Assembly (NCBI RefSeq): GCF_026391055.1 | Contig: NZ_JAPLET010000021.1 | Location: 62,001-126,000, forward strand | Length of the DNA: 64,000 bases | Direction: 5' to 3' | DNA from: Spirosoma sp. | GTDB lineage: Bacteria > Bacteroidota > Bacteroidia > Cytophagales > Spirosomataceae | Part shown: piece after piece, positions 26,224 through 35,452 of the stretch | How positions within the stretch are numbered: the first letter of the stretch is position 1 | How the letters are laid out: every line of letters begins with the position of its first letter | The notes under the pieces: model-generated | What the model saw: the letters and a program-made list of their open reading frames with translations, nothing else | The model's database searches: none | Told to the model about the DNA's origin: nothing | Position numbers and translations under genes: made by a program

Positions 26224-28209
26224 TCAACGTATAATCAGTTTTTGGCGAATTAAGTGTCCGTTAACGGTTTGTATGTCGGTAACATAAAGACCCGCTTCCA
26301 GATTGTCGAGTGCCAGCGAAACAACCTTTTTAGGCGTACCACGCCAGGTTTTTACGGCTCTCCCCAGTAAATCCCGCACAGTTAATTCAGTAAAAAGAGC
26401 CTGATCTGCTTCTACATACAACACTCGGTCAGATGCCACAGGATTCGGGTAAATCTTAACGAGCGGTTCGTTAGGTTCGGTACCCAGCACCAGCGGGCGG
26501 GCACTAACGACGTTGCTGTAGGCCGACTCGGAAACAGCACTGAACGCCCGTAAGCGGTAGTAATAGGTGCCAAACATATCCGGAACATTAGTATCGTTAT
26601 ACGCGCCGACTGTTCCGCCGAGATTGGCTAACGGTGTAAAATTTGTGGGGGTACCGATGGCCCGTTCCAGAATCTGGTTTTGGGTCGTTGGCAAGACAGC
26701 CCAGCTCAATTGTATCTGTTTTTCGGATATGGGCTTGGCCGCCAGTGTTGTTACAGCGGGGATCGCATCGGCAATAGCCACATTATCGAATGAGAAAGCC
26801 CGCATTCCGCGTGTATTCCGAAGCGTAGGCCCATCGTAGAACGGTGAAACGGCATCCGAGAAATAGGCAGGCAGATAGCGGATCGTTTTGGCCGAAGTCG
26901 GCTGTTTTAAACTTAAAATCACCCGATTTCCATTGGCCGAACCACCCGTCACCAAGCCCGACTGCCGGTCCAGATAAAAGAAATCCTTCTGTTCCCGGAA
27001 GGCAATTTTAGCGCCTGTTGCAAAATTGTAGAAGGTGGTATCGTTTTTCCAGACCATCTGCATCTGATCGTCGAAAACCAGCGTAATGGAATCTTTGCGG
27101 GTGTTATAAAATACCTTTTTTATATCCGGCGAGTTGATCTGGAGCGTATCCTTCGACCCATATATATCGCGGGCAATGAGCCTGAACTGCTCGAAAGCCA
27201 TTCGCTGGTGCGCAAGTCCACTGTAATGAACCCCATCATAACCCGGTGTTCCAACGGTAGCAATGGTTTCTACATTGTTGAAGATATATTTTGTTCGTCG
27301 CTGAAAGTCGCGCAGGGCAGCAGCACTATCCTGCGGGTTGTTTAAAATATTGATTTGCCCTACGTAAATACGGGCGTTGCCGTAATCTTCTCTGAACTGA
27401 TTATAGAGTGTAGTAAACTTTGCCGGGTACCCGGGCAGACCACTTCCCGCGTCTTCTTCGCCCTGTTTCCAGATGATCGCTTTCGTTTGTTTGGCAATCC
27501 CAGCCCATTGCGCCCGATTTAGCAGATCGCCATAGAACGTAATTGGATTGGCGTGATTGAGCGGGTCGCGAACAGACAAGGCACTGATGGGTGTTCCGCC
27601 CATGGCCCCATTGATGACACAGGTAGGAATACCATAATTTTCAAGAATAAGCCGCTGTAATGTCAAGCCTAACCCGCCAACGCTGGCAAAGGGCTGTTTG
27701 GCTGGATACCAACTCATTTGAGTGGGTAATCCAAGATAAGGGTAAGCTACATTCCGCATGTACTTGTCATTGAAATTAAACGAGTACAATTCATCGAAGT
27801 TACTCAGCGCCAGTGCGTTAGACTGCCCATGTATGATATAGACATCGCCACAGACAATCCGCTGGGAATTGGCAACCAGTAATGAATCCTGTCCCTTAAA
27901 GAGATATACCTGAAAAGAGTATTCGGCGGGTTCGGCTTTGATAATTGTTGATAAACTAAATGGGGCATTACTGCTCGATGGCTCCAGACTTTGGCTCACC
28001 ACTTGCGTCAACACGCCCTCCCGCGCCATTCGCATCGTTATTTTTGTATAACCGGGCGTATCCATTTTGCCACTTACGATAACTTCGGCCTGGTTATTGG
28101 CATCGCGCGGATATAACTGTAATTCACGGGGTAGCCGCTCAAAAACCAGTTGTCCCTGAGCTTGGAAATAGTACAAAAACAATATAACCCCAATGTAAAG
28201 TCTATTCAT
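26224..28209 (-). CDS. Secreted SGNH/sialate O-acetylesterase-like protein with T9SS sorting domain
   Basis: 661 residues. A signal peptide (NRLYIGVILFLYYFQAQGQ) opens the protein. Residues about 115-350 form a carbohydrate-esterase SGNH domain: GQSN with the nucleophile S130, GGTPISA, IIWKQGEEDA, and the catalytic D325/H328 in YDGVHYSG. A fibronectin type III-like module is near 480-565. The C-terminus (about 585-661) is a type A T9SS sorting domain with VKIYPNPV, GLYV and a terminal RQKLIIR. It would be exported by the Por system and bound to the cell surface or released, removing acetyl groups from glycan. It opens the tailoring unit and is divergent from the GT2 gene at 28344. Confidence 0.88.
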   Translation of the reverse strand: MNRLYIGVILFLYYFQAQGQLVFERLPRELQLYPRDANNQAEVIVSGKMDTPGYTKITMRMAREGVLTQVVSQSLEPSSSNAPFSLSTIIKAEPAEYSFQVYLFKGQDSLLVANSQRIVCGDVYIIHGQSNALALSNFDELYSFNFNDKYMRNVAYPYLGLPTQMSWYPAKQPFASVGGLGLTLQRLILENYGIPTCVINGAMGGTPISALSVRDPLNHANPITFYGDLLNRAQWAGIAKQTKAIIWKQGEEDAGSGLPGYPAKFTTLYNQFREDYGNARIYVGQINILNNPQDSAAALRDFQRRTKYIFNNVETIATVGTPGYDGVHYSGLAHQRMAFEQFRLIARDIYGSKDTLQINSPDIKKVFYNTRKDSITLVFDDQMQMVWKNDTTFYNFATGAKIAFREQKDFFYLDRQSGLVTGGSANGNRVILSLKQPTSAKTIRYLPAYFSDAVSPFYDGPTLRNTRGMRAFSFDNVAIADAIPAVTTLAAKPISEKQIQLSWAVLPTTQNQILERAIGTPTNFTPLANLGGTVGAYNDTNVPDMFGTYYYRLRAFSAVSESAYSNVVSARPLVLGTEPNEPLVKIYPNPVASDRVLYVEADQALFTELTVRDLLGRAVKTWRGTPKKVVSLALDNLEAGLYVTDIQTVNGHLIRQKLIIR

Positions 28210-28281
28210 TGGCTTTGTTGACTATAAAAAAAGTTATAATATTGTGCGCATTCTAGTTACGCAAACAAGCGGGTAAAAATA

Positions 28282-28306
28282 CATTCTTTTTTTGCATAAA
28301 AGAATG
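28282..28306. promoter_or_regulatory. Inverted repeat in a divergent promoter region
   Basis: CATTCTTTT (28282-28290) and AAAAGAATG (28298-28306) form a 9-base inverted repeat around a 7-base centre, in the 134-base gap between the divergent esterase and GT2 genes. It could be an operator or part of the promoter region. No specific regulator can be assigned. Confidence 0.35.
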
Positions 28307-28343
28307 AAAACACGCTTATATAAGGCCTATAGTTCATTTGAGT

Positions 28344-29276
28344 ATGACCGATGTATCAGTCATCATTCTGACACATAACGAGGAAAAACACATTACTCGC
28401 TGTATTCAGAGTTTGCTGCCGTTTACACATAAAATATTTATTGTCGATTCGTTTTCGACTGACAGAACCGTTGAGATAGCCCGTTCACTGGGTGCTCAGG
28501 TGGTTCAAAATGTCTGGGTAAACTACGCTACTCAATTTAATTTTGGCATAAATAACACGCCTTTTCAAACAGGCTGGCTTATGCGTATGGATGCCGATGA
28601 GTACGTTATGCCCGAACTGGCCGACGAAATAAATCGACGTATGCACACCCTCCCCGCCGATGTAGGGGGTGTTTATGTAAAACGCCGGGTGTTCTTTCTG
28701 AACCGGTGGATGCGCCACGGAGGCTTCTATCCGATCTGGTTACTGAGGCTCTGGCGACGGGGAGACGGTTTCTGCGAACAGGTTTGGCACGATGAGCACA
28801 TTAAACTGACCAAAGGAGCGCCCATTCAGTTCGATCATGACATTGTCGACCATAACTTGAACAACCTGACCTGGTGGACGCAAAAGCATAATCATTATAC
28901 CATTCTGGAAATGATCAATCTGCTTAATTACCGCTATCATTTCGACAAAGCCGAAACGGTTCAACCGAGACTATTTGGAACACAAGATCAACGGATCCGG
29001 TTTTTAAAAGAGAAATACGCGTCGCTACCGCTTTTTACCAGGCCCATGTTATATTTTATCTACCGGTATTTTGTCCGGTTAGGTTTCCTGGATGGCCGGG
29101 CGGGCTTTGTCTGGTGTTGCCTACAGGCACTTTGGTACCGTTTTCTGGTTGATGCCAAACTCATGGAGGTAAACATTCGGGTAGGCACCGACAAAGAAGA
29201 ACTTATCAACTATTTCCGAACGGAATATGGAAAAGACCTTAGACCAGCCCGACCCGAGCAAGTCAGTCAGCCCTGA
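28344..29276 (+). CDS. Glycosyltransferase family 2 (WaaE/KdtX-like)
   Basis: About 310 residues from ATG 28344 (an in-frame TTG two codons upstream is also possible). Core motifs are VSVIILTHNEEKHITRCIQS, IFIVDSFSTDRTVEIARSL and GWLMRMDADEYVMPELADE (metal-binding DAD). The His-rich stretch QKHNHYTILEMINLLN and RWMRHGGFYPIWLLRLWRRG are typical of the WaaE family, which adds glucose to LPS inner core. It overlaps the acetyltransferase downstream by 50 bases. Confidence 0.88.
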   Translation: MTDVSVIILTHNEEKHITRCIQSLLPFTHKIFIVDSFSTDRTVEIARSLGAQVVQNVWVNYATQFNFGINNTPFQTGWLMRMDADEYVMPELADEINRRMHTLPADVGGVYVKRRVFFLNRWMRHGGFYPIWLLRLWRRGDGFCEQVWHDEHIKLTKGAPIQFDHDIVDHNLNNLTWWTQKHNHYTILEMINLLNYRYHFDKAETVQPRLFGTQDQRIRFLKEKYASLPLFTRPMLYFIYRYFVRLGFLDGRAGFVWCCLQALWYRFLVDAKLMEVNIRVGTDKEELINYFRTEYGKDLRPARPEQVSQP

Positions 29277-29865
29277 ATTAAGTACTAACCAGGCAACAGA
29301 ACCTGACTTTCAGAACGGAAAAACAGATTTTACGAAGTTCAATATCAGCTGGTATAATCCGGGACCACGCTGGAAAGTTATACTTTGGTTTCTGGTAAAT
29401 GCTTTTTTCCTAAATACTTATCTGCCCATTCCCATTGCCCTTAAGGTACTGGTACTCAGAATTTTCGGAGCAAAAATTGGTGAAGGATTTGTCATTAAAC
29501 CAGCTGTTAATATTAAGTATCCCTGGTTACTTACAGTGGGTAATCAGGTCTGGATTGGTGAAAACGTCTGGATTGATAACCTGAGCGATGTGACCATTGG
29601 TAACAACGTTTGTCTATCTCAAGGTGCTATGTTGTTAACTGGTAATCATGACTACTCGCGGTCTACGTTTGATCTAACTACTCGGCCGATTGCCCTCGAG
29701 GATGGGGTCTGGATTGGGGCCAAAGCCATTGTTTGTGCGGGTGTTCGCTGCGAATCACATGCTGTGCTGGCCGTTAATTCGGTAGCTACGCATGCGCTCA
29801 AAGCATATGGTATTTATCAGGGAAACCCGGCTGTCTGGGTCCGTCAACGAAACATCAAAGCGTGA
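29227..29865 (+). CDS. WcaF-like colanic acid biosynthesis acetyltransferase
   Basis: 212 residues. After an N-terminal hydrophilic tail (about 35 residues) comes PRWKVILWFLVNAFFL, the membrane-facing helix found in WcaF proteins, then hexapeptide repeats of a left-handed beta-helix (KIGEGFVIKPAVNIKYPW, VGNQVWIGENVWIDNLS, TGNHDYSRSTFDL, DGVWIGAKAIVCAGV). The ATG lies inside the preceding GT2 gene (50-base overlap) and gives the expected family length, which supports it. It probably O-acetylates a sugar of the polymer with acetyl-CoA. Confidence 0.9.
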   Translation: MEKTLDQPDPSKSVSPELSTNQATEPDFQNGKTDFTKFNISWYNPGPRWKVILWFLVNAFFLNTYLPIPIALKVLVLRIFGAKIGEGFVIKPAVNIKYPWLLTVGNQVWIGENVWIDNLSDVTIGNNVCLSQGAMLLTGNHDYSRSTFDLTTRPIALEDGVWIGAKAIVCAGVRCESHAVLAVNSVATHALKAYGIYQGNPAVWVRQRNIKA

Positions 29866-30632
29866 AAGTATCAATCATAACTGTTGTCTTCAATGGTGCA
29901 GAATTTGTCCGGGATTGCATTGAGTCTGTGCTCAGCCAAACGTATACCGACATCGAATACATTATTGTCGATGGGAAGTCGACTGATGGAACCGTAGCTA
30001 TTGTCCAGTCGTATGGCACAAGAATTGCAAGATTCATATCCGAACCGGATAAGGGCTTGTACGATGCCATGAACAAGGGAATTCACTTAGCAACCGGCGA
30101 CGTAATTGGCCTGTTGAATGCCGATGATTTTTACCGTCATGACCGCGTCATAGAAAACATGGTGGCCACATTCGAACGTACAGACAGCGATGCTGTGTAT
30201 GGTGATATGCTTTATGTGGACCGAACAGACACCAAAAAGCTCAAACGTTACTGGCGTTCGGGCTGGTATAGTGAGAATGCGTTTCTTTGGGGATGGATGC
30301 CCGGGCACCTGTCATTCTTTGCCAAGCGATGGATGTATTTGCAGTACGGGCTTTTTCGCCTGGATATGAAGAGTGCTGCTGATTATGAACTGATGTTACG
30401 GTTCATTCACAAGCATAAAGCTAAACTGGCCTATATGGACGAGGTTACTATCGTTATGCGGGTTGGCGGTATCAGTAACAGCAGCTTACAAAACCGCCTT
30501 CGCGCTAATAGAGAAGATCAATTGGCCTGGCAATTGAATGGTTTAAAGCCTTATATGTTTACATTTTGGCTAAAGCCTTTACGTAAAATTAAGCAATACA
30601 TCACAAAGCCGCCAGAAATACATATTAAGTAA
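29862..30632 (+). CDS. Glycosyltransferase family 2 (WcaA-like)
   Basis: 256 residues from GTG 29862, which overlaps the previous stop (GTGA). KVSIITVVFNGAEFVRDCIE, YIIVDGKSTDGTVAIVQS and VIGLLNADDFYRHDRVIE are GT2 motifs, and EPDKGLYDAMNKGIHLATGD is the conserved loop of colanic-acid-type transferases. GWMPGHLSFFAKRWMY and AADYELMLRF complete the catalytic region. A 4-base overlap with WcaF suggests coupled expression. It ends before a 171-base spacer that precedes the initiating transferase. Confidence 0.9.
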   Translation: MKVSIITVVFNGAEFVRDCIESVLSQTYTDIEYIIVDGKSTDGTVAIVQSYGTRIARFISEPDKGLYDAMNKGIHLATGDVIGLLNADDFYRHDRVIENMVATFERTDSDAVYGDMLYVDRTDTKKLKRYWRSGWYSENAFLWGWMPGHLSFFAKRWMYLQYGLFRLDMKSAADYELMLRFIHKHKAKLAYMDEVTIVMRVGGISNSSLQNRLRANREDQLAWQLNGLKPYMFTFWLKPLRKIKQYITKPPEIHIK

Positions 30633-30803
30633 CTAAACATGCCATTAAATCAGATTTCGCAGGTATGAATAGGTAAAACCATAATTTTTACGCTCCTTCG
30701 ATTCTCAAACCGGGCAACCGGCTTACGTAGGTAGCGTTATTTACGAGTTGTTTTTAACACTCAACGAGCTTAAAAGCTTGATAGTCTTTAAACGCCCCGC
30801 CTT

Positions 30804-32012
30804 ATGAATATTGATTTATTAATTGCATACCTGCAAAATAAATTCAATGATGAAGCATTTACAATTGGCCTTTATCAGTGCGTACTGTCTTTTTTAGTTG
30901 CCTGTTTTGTGGCCGTGATTGCCATTCCCGTTGTAATTAAGATTTCGGAACTGAAATCGCTCATGGAGAAGCCCGGCGAGCGCCGGTCGCACTCCACCCC
31001 AACGCCAACTTTCGGTGGTATTGCCATCTTTGCCGCCATTTTGATTGGCTATTTCCTATGGCCCAGTCTTGACAGAACAGACATTTACAGTACCAATCTG
31101 TCAATCGTTGGCATGACCATCCTGTTCTTTATTGGCATTAAGGATGATCTGGTTGGTATTGACCCGGCCAAAAAGTTGATGTTTCAGGTGCTGGCAGCCA
31201 TGATTTTAATTCTGTTCGGCGATTTGCGTGTCGATTACCTGTATGGCATTATGGGTTTCCACCATATACAACCCGCAGTAGGTGTCCTGTTAACCTGCTT
31301 CATTTTTATCGCCCTAACCAATGCCATTAACCTGATTGATGGCATTGACGGGTTAGCCGGTGGAATTTCAACAATTGCCAGCGCTACCTTTGGCGGCTGG
31401 TTTTTGCTGACAAATCATTTCACGATGGCGTGTCTGGCCTTTACGATGGCTGGCGCCCTGCTGGGCTTTTTACGGTTCAATTTTTCGAAGACCAGCAAAA
31501 TTTTCATGGGTAATACCGGTTCGCTGATTATCGGCTTTATGCTGGCTTTCTTCGCGGTTCGGTTTGTTAACCTGAACGCGGCTTACCGATACGAACCAAC
31601 CGCCTTCTTCAACGCCCCAATCATTGCTATTGTCATTTTGATCGTACCGATTTTTGATACATTGCGAGTCTTTCTAGTTAGAATTCTCGCTGGACGGTCG
31701 CCCTTTTCAGCCGACCGCAATCATATGCATCATATTTTGCTGGATAATGGCCTGTCTCATGCCGGAGCAACGGCTGTACTGTGCGGTATCTCCCTTTTCA
31801 ACACCGTCTTGTTTTTATTCCTGCACCGTAATATCTCAAACACCTTATCCCTTGTAATCCTGGGCTGTTTATTTGGGTTATATATGATCGTAAGCTTTAC
31901 GCTTAAAATGCGGGTGATGTACGTTTCAACCCACCCTCGCCGGAGAAAAGCAGTTTTGCGGAGAGAGTTGCAGAATGGAATTGTCGGACGACGAATCGTT
32001 GACTATCTATAA
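30804..32012 (+). CDS. Undecaprenyl-phosphate sugar-1-phosphate transferase (WecA/TagO/MraY family)
   Basis: 402 residues, about ten to eleven membrane segments. Family motifs are GERRSHSTPTPTFGG after the second helix, FIGIKDDLVGIDPAKKL (Asp pair), NAINLIDGIDGLAGG (catalytic NxxDGxDGLA), FMGNTGSLIIG and SADRNHMHHILLD (the HxHH-type loop). It starts glycan synthesis by moving a sugar phosphate, typically GlcNAc-1-P, from UDP-sugar to undecaprenyl phosphate. It is the last gene of the locus and is separated from transketolase by a perfect palindromic terminator. Confidence 0.92.
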   Translation: MNIDLLIAYLQNKFNDEAFTIGLYQCVLSFLVACFVAVIAIPVVIKISELKSLMEKPGERRSHSTPTPTFGGIAIFAAILIGYFLWPSLDRTDIYSTNLSIVGMTILFFIGIKDDLVGIDPAKKLMFQVLAAMILILFGDLRVDYLYGIMGFHHIQPAVGVLLTCFIFIALTNAINLIDGIDGLAGGISTIASATFGGWFLLTNHFTMACLAFTMAGALLGFLRFNFSKTSKIFMGNTGSLIIGFMLAFFAVRFVNLNAAYRYEPTAFFNAPIIAIVILIVPIFDTLRVFLVRILAGRSPFSADRNHMHHILLDNGLSHAGATAVLCGISLFNTVLFLFLHRNISNTLSLVILGCLFGLYMIVSFTLKMRVMYVSTHPRRRKAVLRRELQNGIVGRRIVDYL

Positions 32013-32028
32013 TCACATTAGAACTCAT

Positions 32029-32066
32029 AAGAAAATCCCTTCGAACATGTTCGAAGGGATTTTCTT
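32029..32066. terminator. Perfect bidirectional terminator palindrome
   Basis: A 38-base perfect palindrome with 19-base arms (32029-32047 and 32048-32066), centred on CGAACATGTTCG and with an A-rich left and T-rich right edge. It sits between the converging stops of the WecA-like gene (32012) and transketolase (32077), so it can terminate both transcripts. Confidence 0.85.
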
Positions 32067-32076
32067 ACAAACAACC

Positions 32077-34122
32077 TCAGGACAATACTTCTTTTTTCTC
32101 GATACCGTCAGGATTGCCGTCTAAAACCGATTTAGCCGTATTTACTACATTTTCCACCGTAAAGCCAAAGTAAGCCATTACTTCTTCGGCGGGGCCGGAC
32201 AAGCCAAATCGGTTCATACTAATTGTTGTTCCCTCGTCTGTAACGTACTTGTGCCAGCCAATTGGTGACCCCATTTCTACGGCCAGCCGCTTCCGAATTG
32301 AGGGTGGCAATACTTCATGGTGATAAGCCTGATCCTGCTTTTCGAACAACTCCCAGGAAGGCATACTGACAACCCGCGCCTGAATACCCTGTTTCTTTAG
32401 CTCCTCTTGCGCTTCCAGCACCAACGATACTTCAGAACCCGTAGCAATCAGTATCAGCTCGGGCGTACCATCGGCTTCACTTAGAATATAGGCTCCCTTC
32501 TCAAGACCACGCGCCGAACCATACTTTTCCTGATCCAGCACGGGCAACTTCTGGCGGGAAAGTATCAGCACCACGGGAGTTTTTGGCTGTTGCAGAGCCA
32601 CGCGCCAGGCTTCAACAGTTTCGTTGGCGTCGGCCGGTCGCAAAACAATAATGTTCGGTATGGTTCGTAGCGAAACGACCTGTTCCACAGGTTGGTGCGT
32701 GGGTCCGTCTTCGCCCAAGCCAATGCTGTCGTGCGTAAACACGAACGTTGCCGACGACTCCGCCAGCGCCGTTAGCCGAATGGCTCCCCGCATATAATCG
32801 GAAAAGTTGAGGAAGGTACCGCCGTATGGGTGCACGCCACCGTGCTGGGCCATACCGTTCAGGGCCGCTCCCATGGCATGCTCACGTACCCCAAACCAGA
32901 TGTTGGAATTTCCGTAATGACCGGGCTGAAAACTAATGTCGCCTTTCGTTGGCATCTCATTGGATGAAGCTAGATCGGCAGAGCCACCGAAGAGATAAGG
33001 CACTACTTTTTTGAGAGCCTCCAAGGCTTTGCCAGAAGCCTGTCGGGTGGCCAGCGGACCATCAGCAGGTGCAAACCTAGGCAGATCGGCTTCCCAATCG
33101 CTGGGAAACTTACCCGCAAATGACACGTCAAATAGCTCCGCCTGGTCTGAGAACTGGTTTTTGTAAGTCTCAAACCGTTTTTGCCAGTCGGTCTGAAGCT
33201 CGGCACCCCGCTTGCCGGCTTCCAGTAAATGAGGTTTTACTTCATCCGGAATGACAAATGACTGATCTGGGTCGAAACCATAAAACACTTTGGTTTTCCG
33301 TAAATTTTCATCACCCAGCGGGCTTCCGTGTACTTTGCTGGTTCCTTCCATTGGGCTACCAAAGCCGATAACCGTACGCACAGCAATTATAGACGGGCGA
33401 TCTGTCTCGGCCTGGGCTGCGCGAATGGCCGCTTCAATGGCGTCCAGATCGTTGCCATCGGCAACATGCTGCGTATGCCAGCCATATGCATCGAAACGAG
33501 CCATTCGGTCTTCCGTAAACGCCAAGTTAGTAGGTCCATCCAGCGAGATGAGGTTATCGTCGTACAAATAAATCAGCTTCCCCAACTTAAGGTGGCCCGC
33601 CAGCGAAGCCGCTTCAGACGCGATCCCTTCCATTAAATCGCCATCACTCACAATGGAGTAGGTGTAATGGTCCATGACCGTGTGGCCTTCCCGGTTGTAG
33701 GTTGCAGCCAGAAATGCTTCGGCCATGGCCATGCCTACTCCGTTGGCAAACCCCTGCCCAAGCGGGCCAGTGGTTACTTCAACTCCCGGTGTCAGGTTAG
33801 ACTCGGGGTGACCCGGCGTGCGGGAATCAATTTGCCGGAAACTTTTTACGTCCTCGAGCGACAGATCGTACCCATACAAATGCAATAAGCTGTACAACAA
33901 AGCCGAACCGTGCCCGGCCGAGAGCACAAACCGATCCCGATCCGGCCAGTGGGGGTCTTGTGGATTAAACCGCAAAAAGCGTGACCAAAGAACATATGCC
34001 ATAGGAGCCGCGCCAAGCGGCAAACCAGGGTGTCCGGAATTGGCTTTCTGAACCGCATCAACCGACAAAAGCCGGATGGTATTGATACTGAGTTGGTCGA
34101 GGTCAACCGATTGAGTAGTCAT
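32077..34122 (-). CDS. tkt: Transketolase
   Basis: 681 residues from ATG 34122; an upstream in-frame start at 34179 would add a hydrophobic leader with no counterpart in the family. It transfers two-carbon units between pentose-phosphate pathway sugars using thiamine diphosphate. Visible motifs: [20 protein letters not shown] at the start of the TPP domain, [38 protein letters not shown] (GDG...N-type cofactor motif), then the pyrimidine-domain [17 protein letters not shown] and [20 protein letters not shown]. Length matches the family (about 660-690). It supplies erythrose- and sedoheptulose-phosphates. Link to the glycan locus is by position only. Confidence 0.96.
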   Translation of the reverse strand: MTTQSVDLDQLSINTIRLLSVDAVQKANSGHPGLPLGAAPMAYVLWSRFLRFNPQDPHWPDRDRFVLSAGHGSALLYSLLHLYGYDLSLEDVKSFRQIDSRTPGHPESNLTPGVEVTTGPLGQGFANGVGMAMAEAFLAATYNREGHTVMDHYTYSIVSDGDLMEGIASEAASLAGHLKLGKLIYLYDDNLISLDGPTNLAFTEDRMARFDAYGWHTQHVADGNDLDAIEAAIRAAQAETDRPSIIAVRTVIGFGSPMEGTSKVHGSPLGDENLRKTKVFYGFDPDQSFVIPDEVKPHLLEAGKRGAELQTDWQKRFETYKNQFSDQAELFDVSFAGKFPSDWEADLPRFAPADGPLATRQASGKALEALKKVVPYLFGGSADLASSNEMPTKGDISFQPGHYGNSNIWFGVREHAMGAALNGMAQHGGVHPYGGTFLNFSDYMRGAIRLTALAESSATFVFTHDSIGLGEDGPTHQPVEQVVSLRTIPNIIVLRPADANETVEAWRVALQQPKTPVVLILSRQKLPVLDQEKYGSARGLEKGAYILSEADGTPELILIATGSEVSLVLEAQEELKKQGIQARVVSMPSWELFEKQDQAYHHEVLPPSIRKRLAVEMGSPIGWHKYVTDEGTTISMNRFGLSGPAEEVMAYFGFTVENVVNTAKSVLDGNPDGIEKKEVLS

Positions 34123-34513
34123 AACAAAAGAAGGCAAACGTTGAAAAAACAAGTCGAGATAGCCGGTACAGGTAGTCAACCAGCTAACAGGTCCTATAAT
34201 TAACTGCTAAACAGATAAGAAGATTGAAAATTTTTACCTCTTTCATGTTAAACTCTTGACTATCAAACACCTAATAAAGTCAATTAGTTAGCATTCGTCT
34301 TCTTTTTAAACAGAGCATGGATATGTAGGGGTGGTTAAATTCGTTACCTAATAAGAAGAATGGTACTTTTTATAGGGTTGTTCTGCATAATTTTCATTAA
34401 ATTAATGGAGTGTACTTCCTGTCTTCCTTACTATATCTGTACATATTTTTACACTAAATTGCCTTCTATCGATAACCGTAAAAAAGGCGTTCACTGTTAA
34501 CGTCTCTCCCTGC
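34123..34513. other. Non-coding divergent intergenic region
   Basis: 391 AT-rich bases between divergent transketolase and the arginyltransferase-like gene, presumably holding both promoters. No RNA gene, repeat or clear operator was recognised. Confidence 0.5.
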
Positions 34514-35179
34514 ATGAAAGGAAGCGAATTGGACTTATTCCTCAGTATAGGCTATTTTCGAATGCAACAGGAAGTGTTCACGTGCCAGTACATTGTCTTC
34601 AATGATACTCTTTGTCCAGTACATTGGCTAAGACTTGCACTGGCGAACGTTACATTCGGTCCAAAGCAATCCCGGCTGTTTCGCATTAATGAGCCGTTTT
34701 CAGTAACCGTCAAGCCTTTTGTTTTAACGCAGGAAGTTGAAGCCCTTTATGCGCTTTATAAGCGATCTGTCGATTTTGACGCGCCCCTCTCGGTTGAATT
34801 CTGGTTACTGAATGGGGCGCTGAAATCGGGATTCGATACCTACGCCATCGAAGTACGGGATGGCAGTCGGCTTATTGCCGTAGGTATATTCGATAACGGG
34901 GAAACAAGCATTGCGGGCATTATGAATTTTTATCACCCGGATTATCGAAAGCAGAGCTTGGGTAAATACCTTATGCTGCTAAAGATAAACCACGCCCGGA
35001 GTCAGCAAAAACGCTACTATTACCCCGGTTATCTGGTTAGCTACTACCCAAAATTTGACTACAAGTTATTCCCCTGCGAAGCCGCCACCGAGGTATTTGA
35101 TGAGAATACGGGCCGATGGGTCCCTTTCTCATGGGAAACAGTAGATGCTATGGCGACTTTTAAACTGGAACAACAATAG
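34514..35179 (+). CDS. Arginyl-tRNA-protein transferase-like protein (ATE/Bpt C-terminal fold)
   Basis: 221 residues. The C-terminal half (about 105-190) matches the GNAT-like domain of leucyl/arginyl-tRNA-protein transferases of the ATE1/Bpt type: AIEVRDGSRLIAVGIFDNGE, SIAGIMNFYHPDYRKQSLGK, RYYYPGYLVSYYPKFDYK. These enzymes attach an amino acid from tRNA to protein N-termini for N-degron turnover. The N-terminal part has only two Cys spaced CQYIVFNDTLC instead of the usual Cys cluster, and the protein is shorter than Bpt (about 240). It may transfer to different targets. Start at ATG 34514; no partner gene is adjacent. Confidence 0.7.
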   Translation: MKGSELDLFLSIGYFRMQQEVFTCQYIVFNDTLCPVHWLRLALANVTFGPKQSRLFRINEPFSVTVKPFVLTQEVEALYALYKRSVDFDAPLSVEFWLLNGALKSGFDTYAIEVRDGSRLIAVGIFDNGETSIAGIMNFYHPDYRKQSLGKYLMLLKINHARSQQKRYYYPGYLVSYYPKFDYKLFPCEAATEVFDENTGRWVPFSWETVDAMATFKLEQQ

Positions 35180-35408
35180 CAGATCCGTACCACTACGGTT
35201 ACACCTCAGCCACTTACTGTTTTACCAAAACAATTTCGGTTTCCTACGCCTTTGGCGATGTCGTTGATCGATCAAGTGTCTTTACCACCAGCGCACAACT
35301 TTTTCCGGGCAATGGGTTTCTTTTACTGACCGATAGGAATAGAATTTATTACTTATGCCAGATAGTCAATATAAGGATGATTGATCAGGTGATTAAGGAT
35401 AGATAAAT

Positions 35409-35416
35409 TAGTTTTG
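35409..35416 (+). promoter_or_regulatory. Candidate Bacteroidota promoter -7 element (TAnnTTTG)
   Basis: TAGTTTTG ends 36 bases before the ATG of the nucleotidyltransferase at 35453. A TTG at 35381-35383 could serve as part of a -33 element, though the spacing (about 25 bases) is long. It would drive the two-gene nucleotidyltransferase unit. Confidence 0.4.
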
Positions 35417-35452
35417 TCCTATTATCTTCGACAGTTGAATACTCACTAGCCA

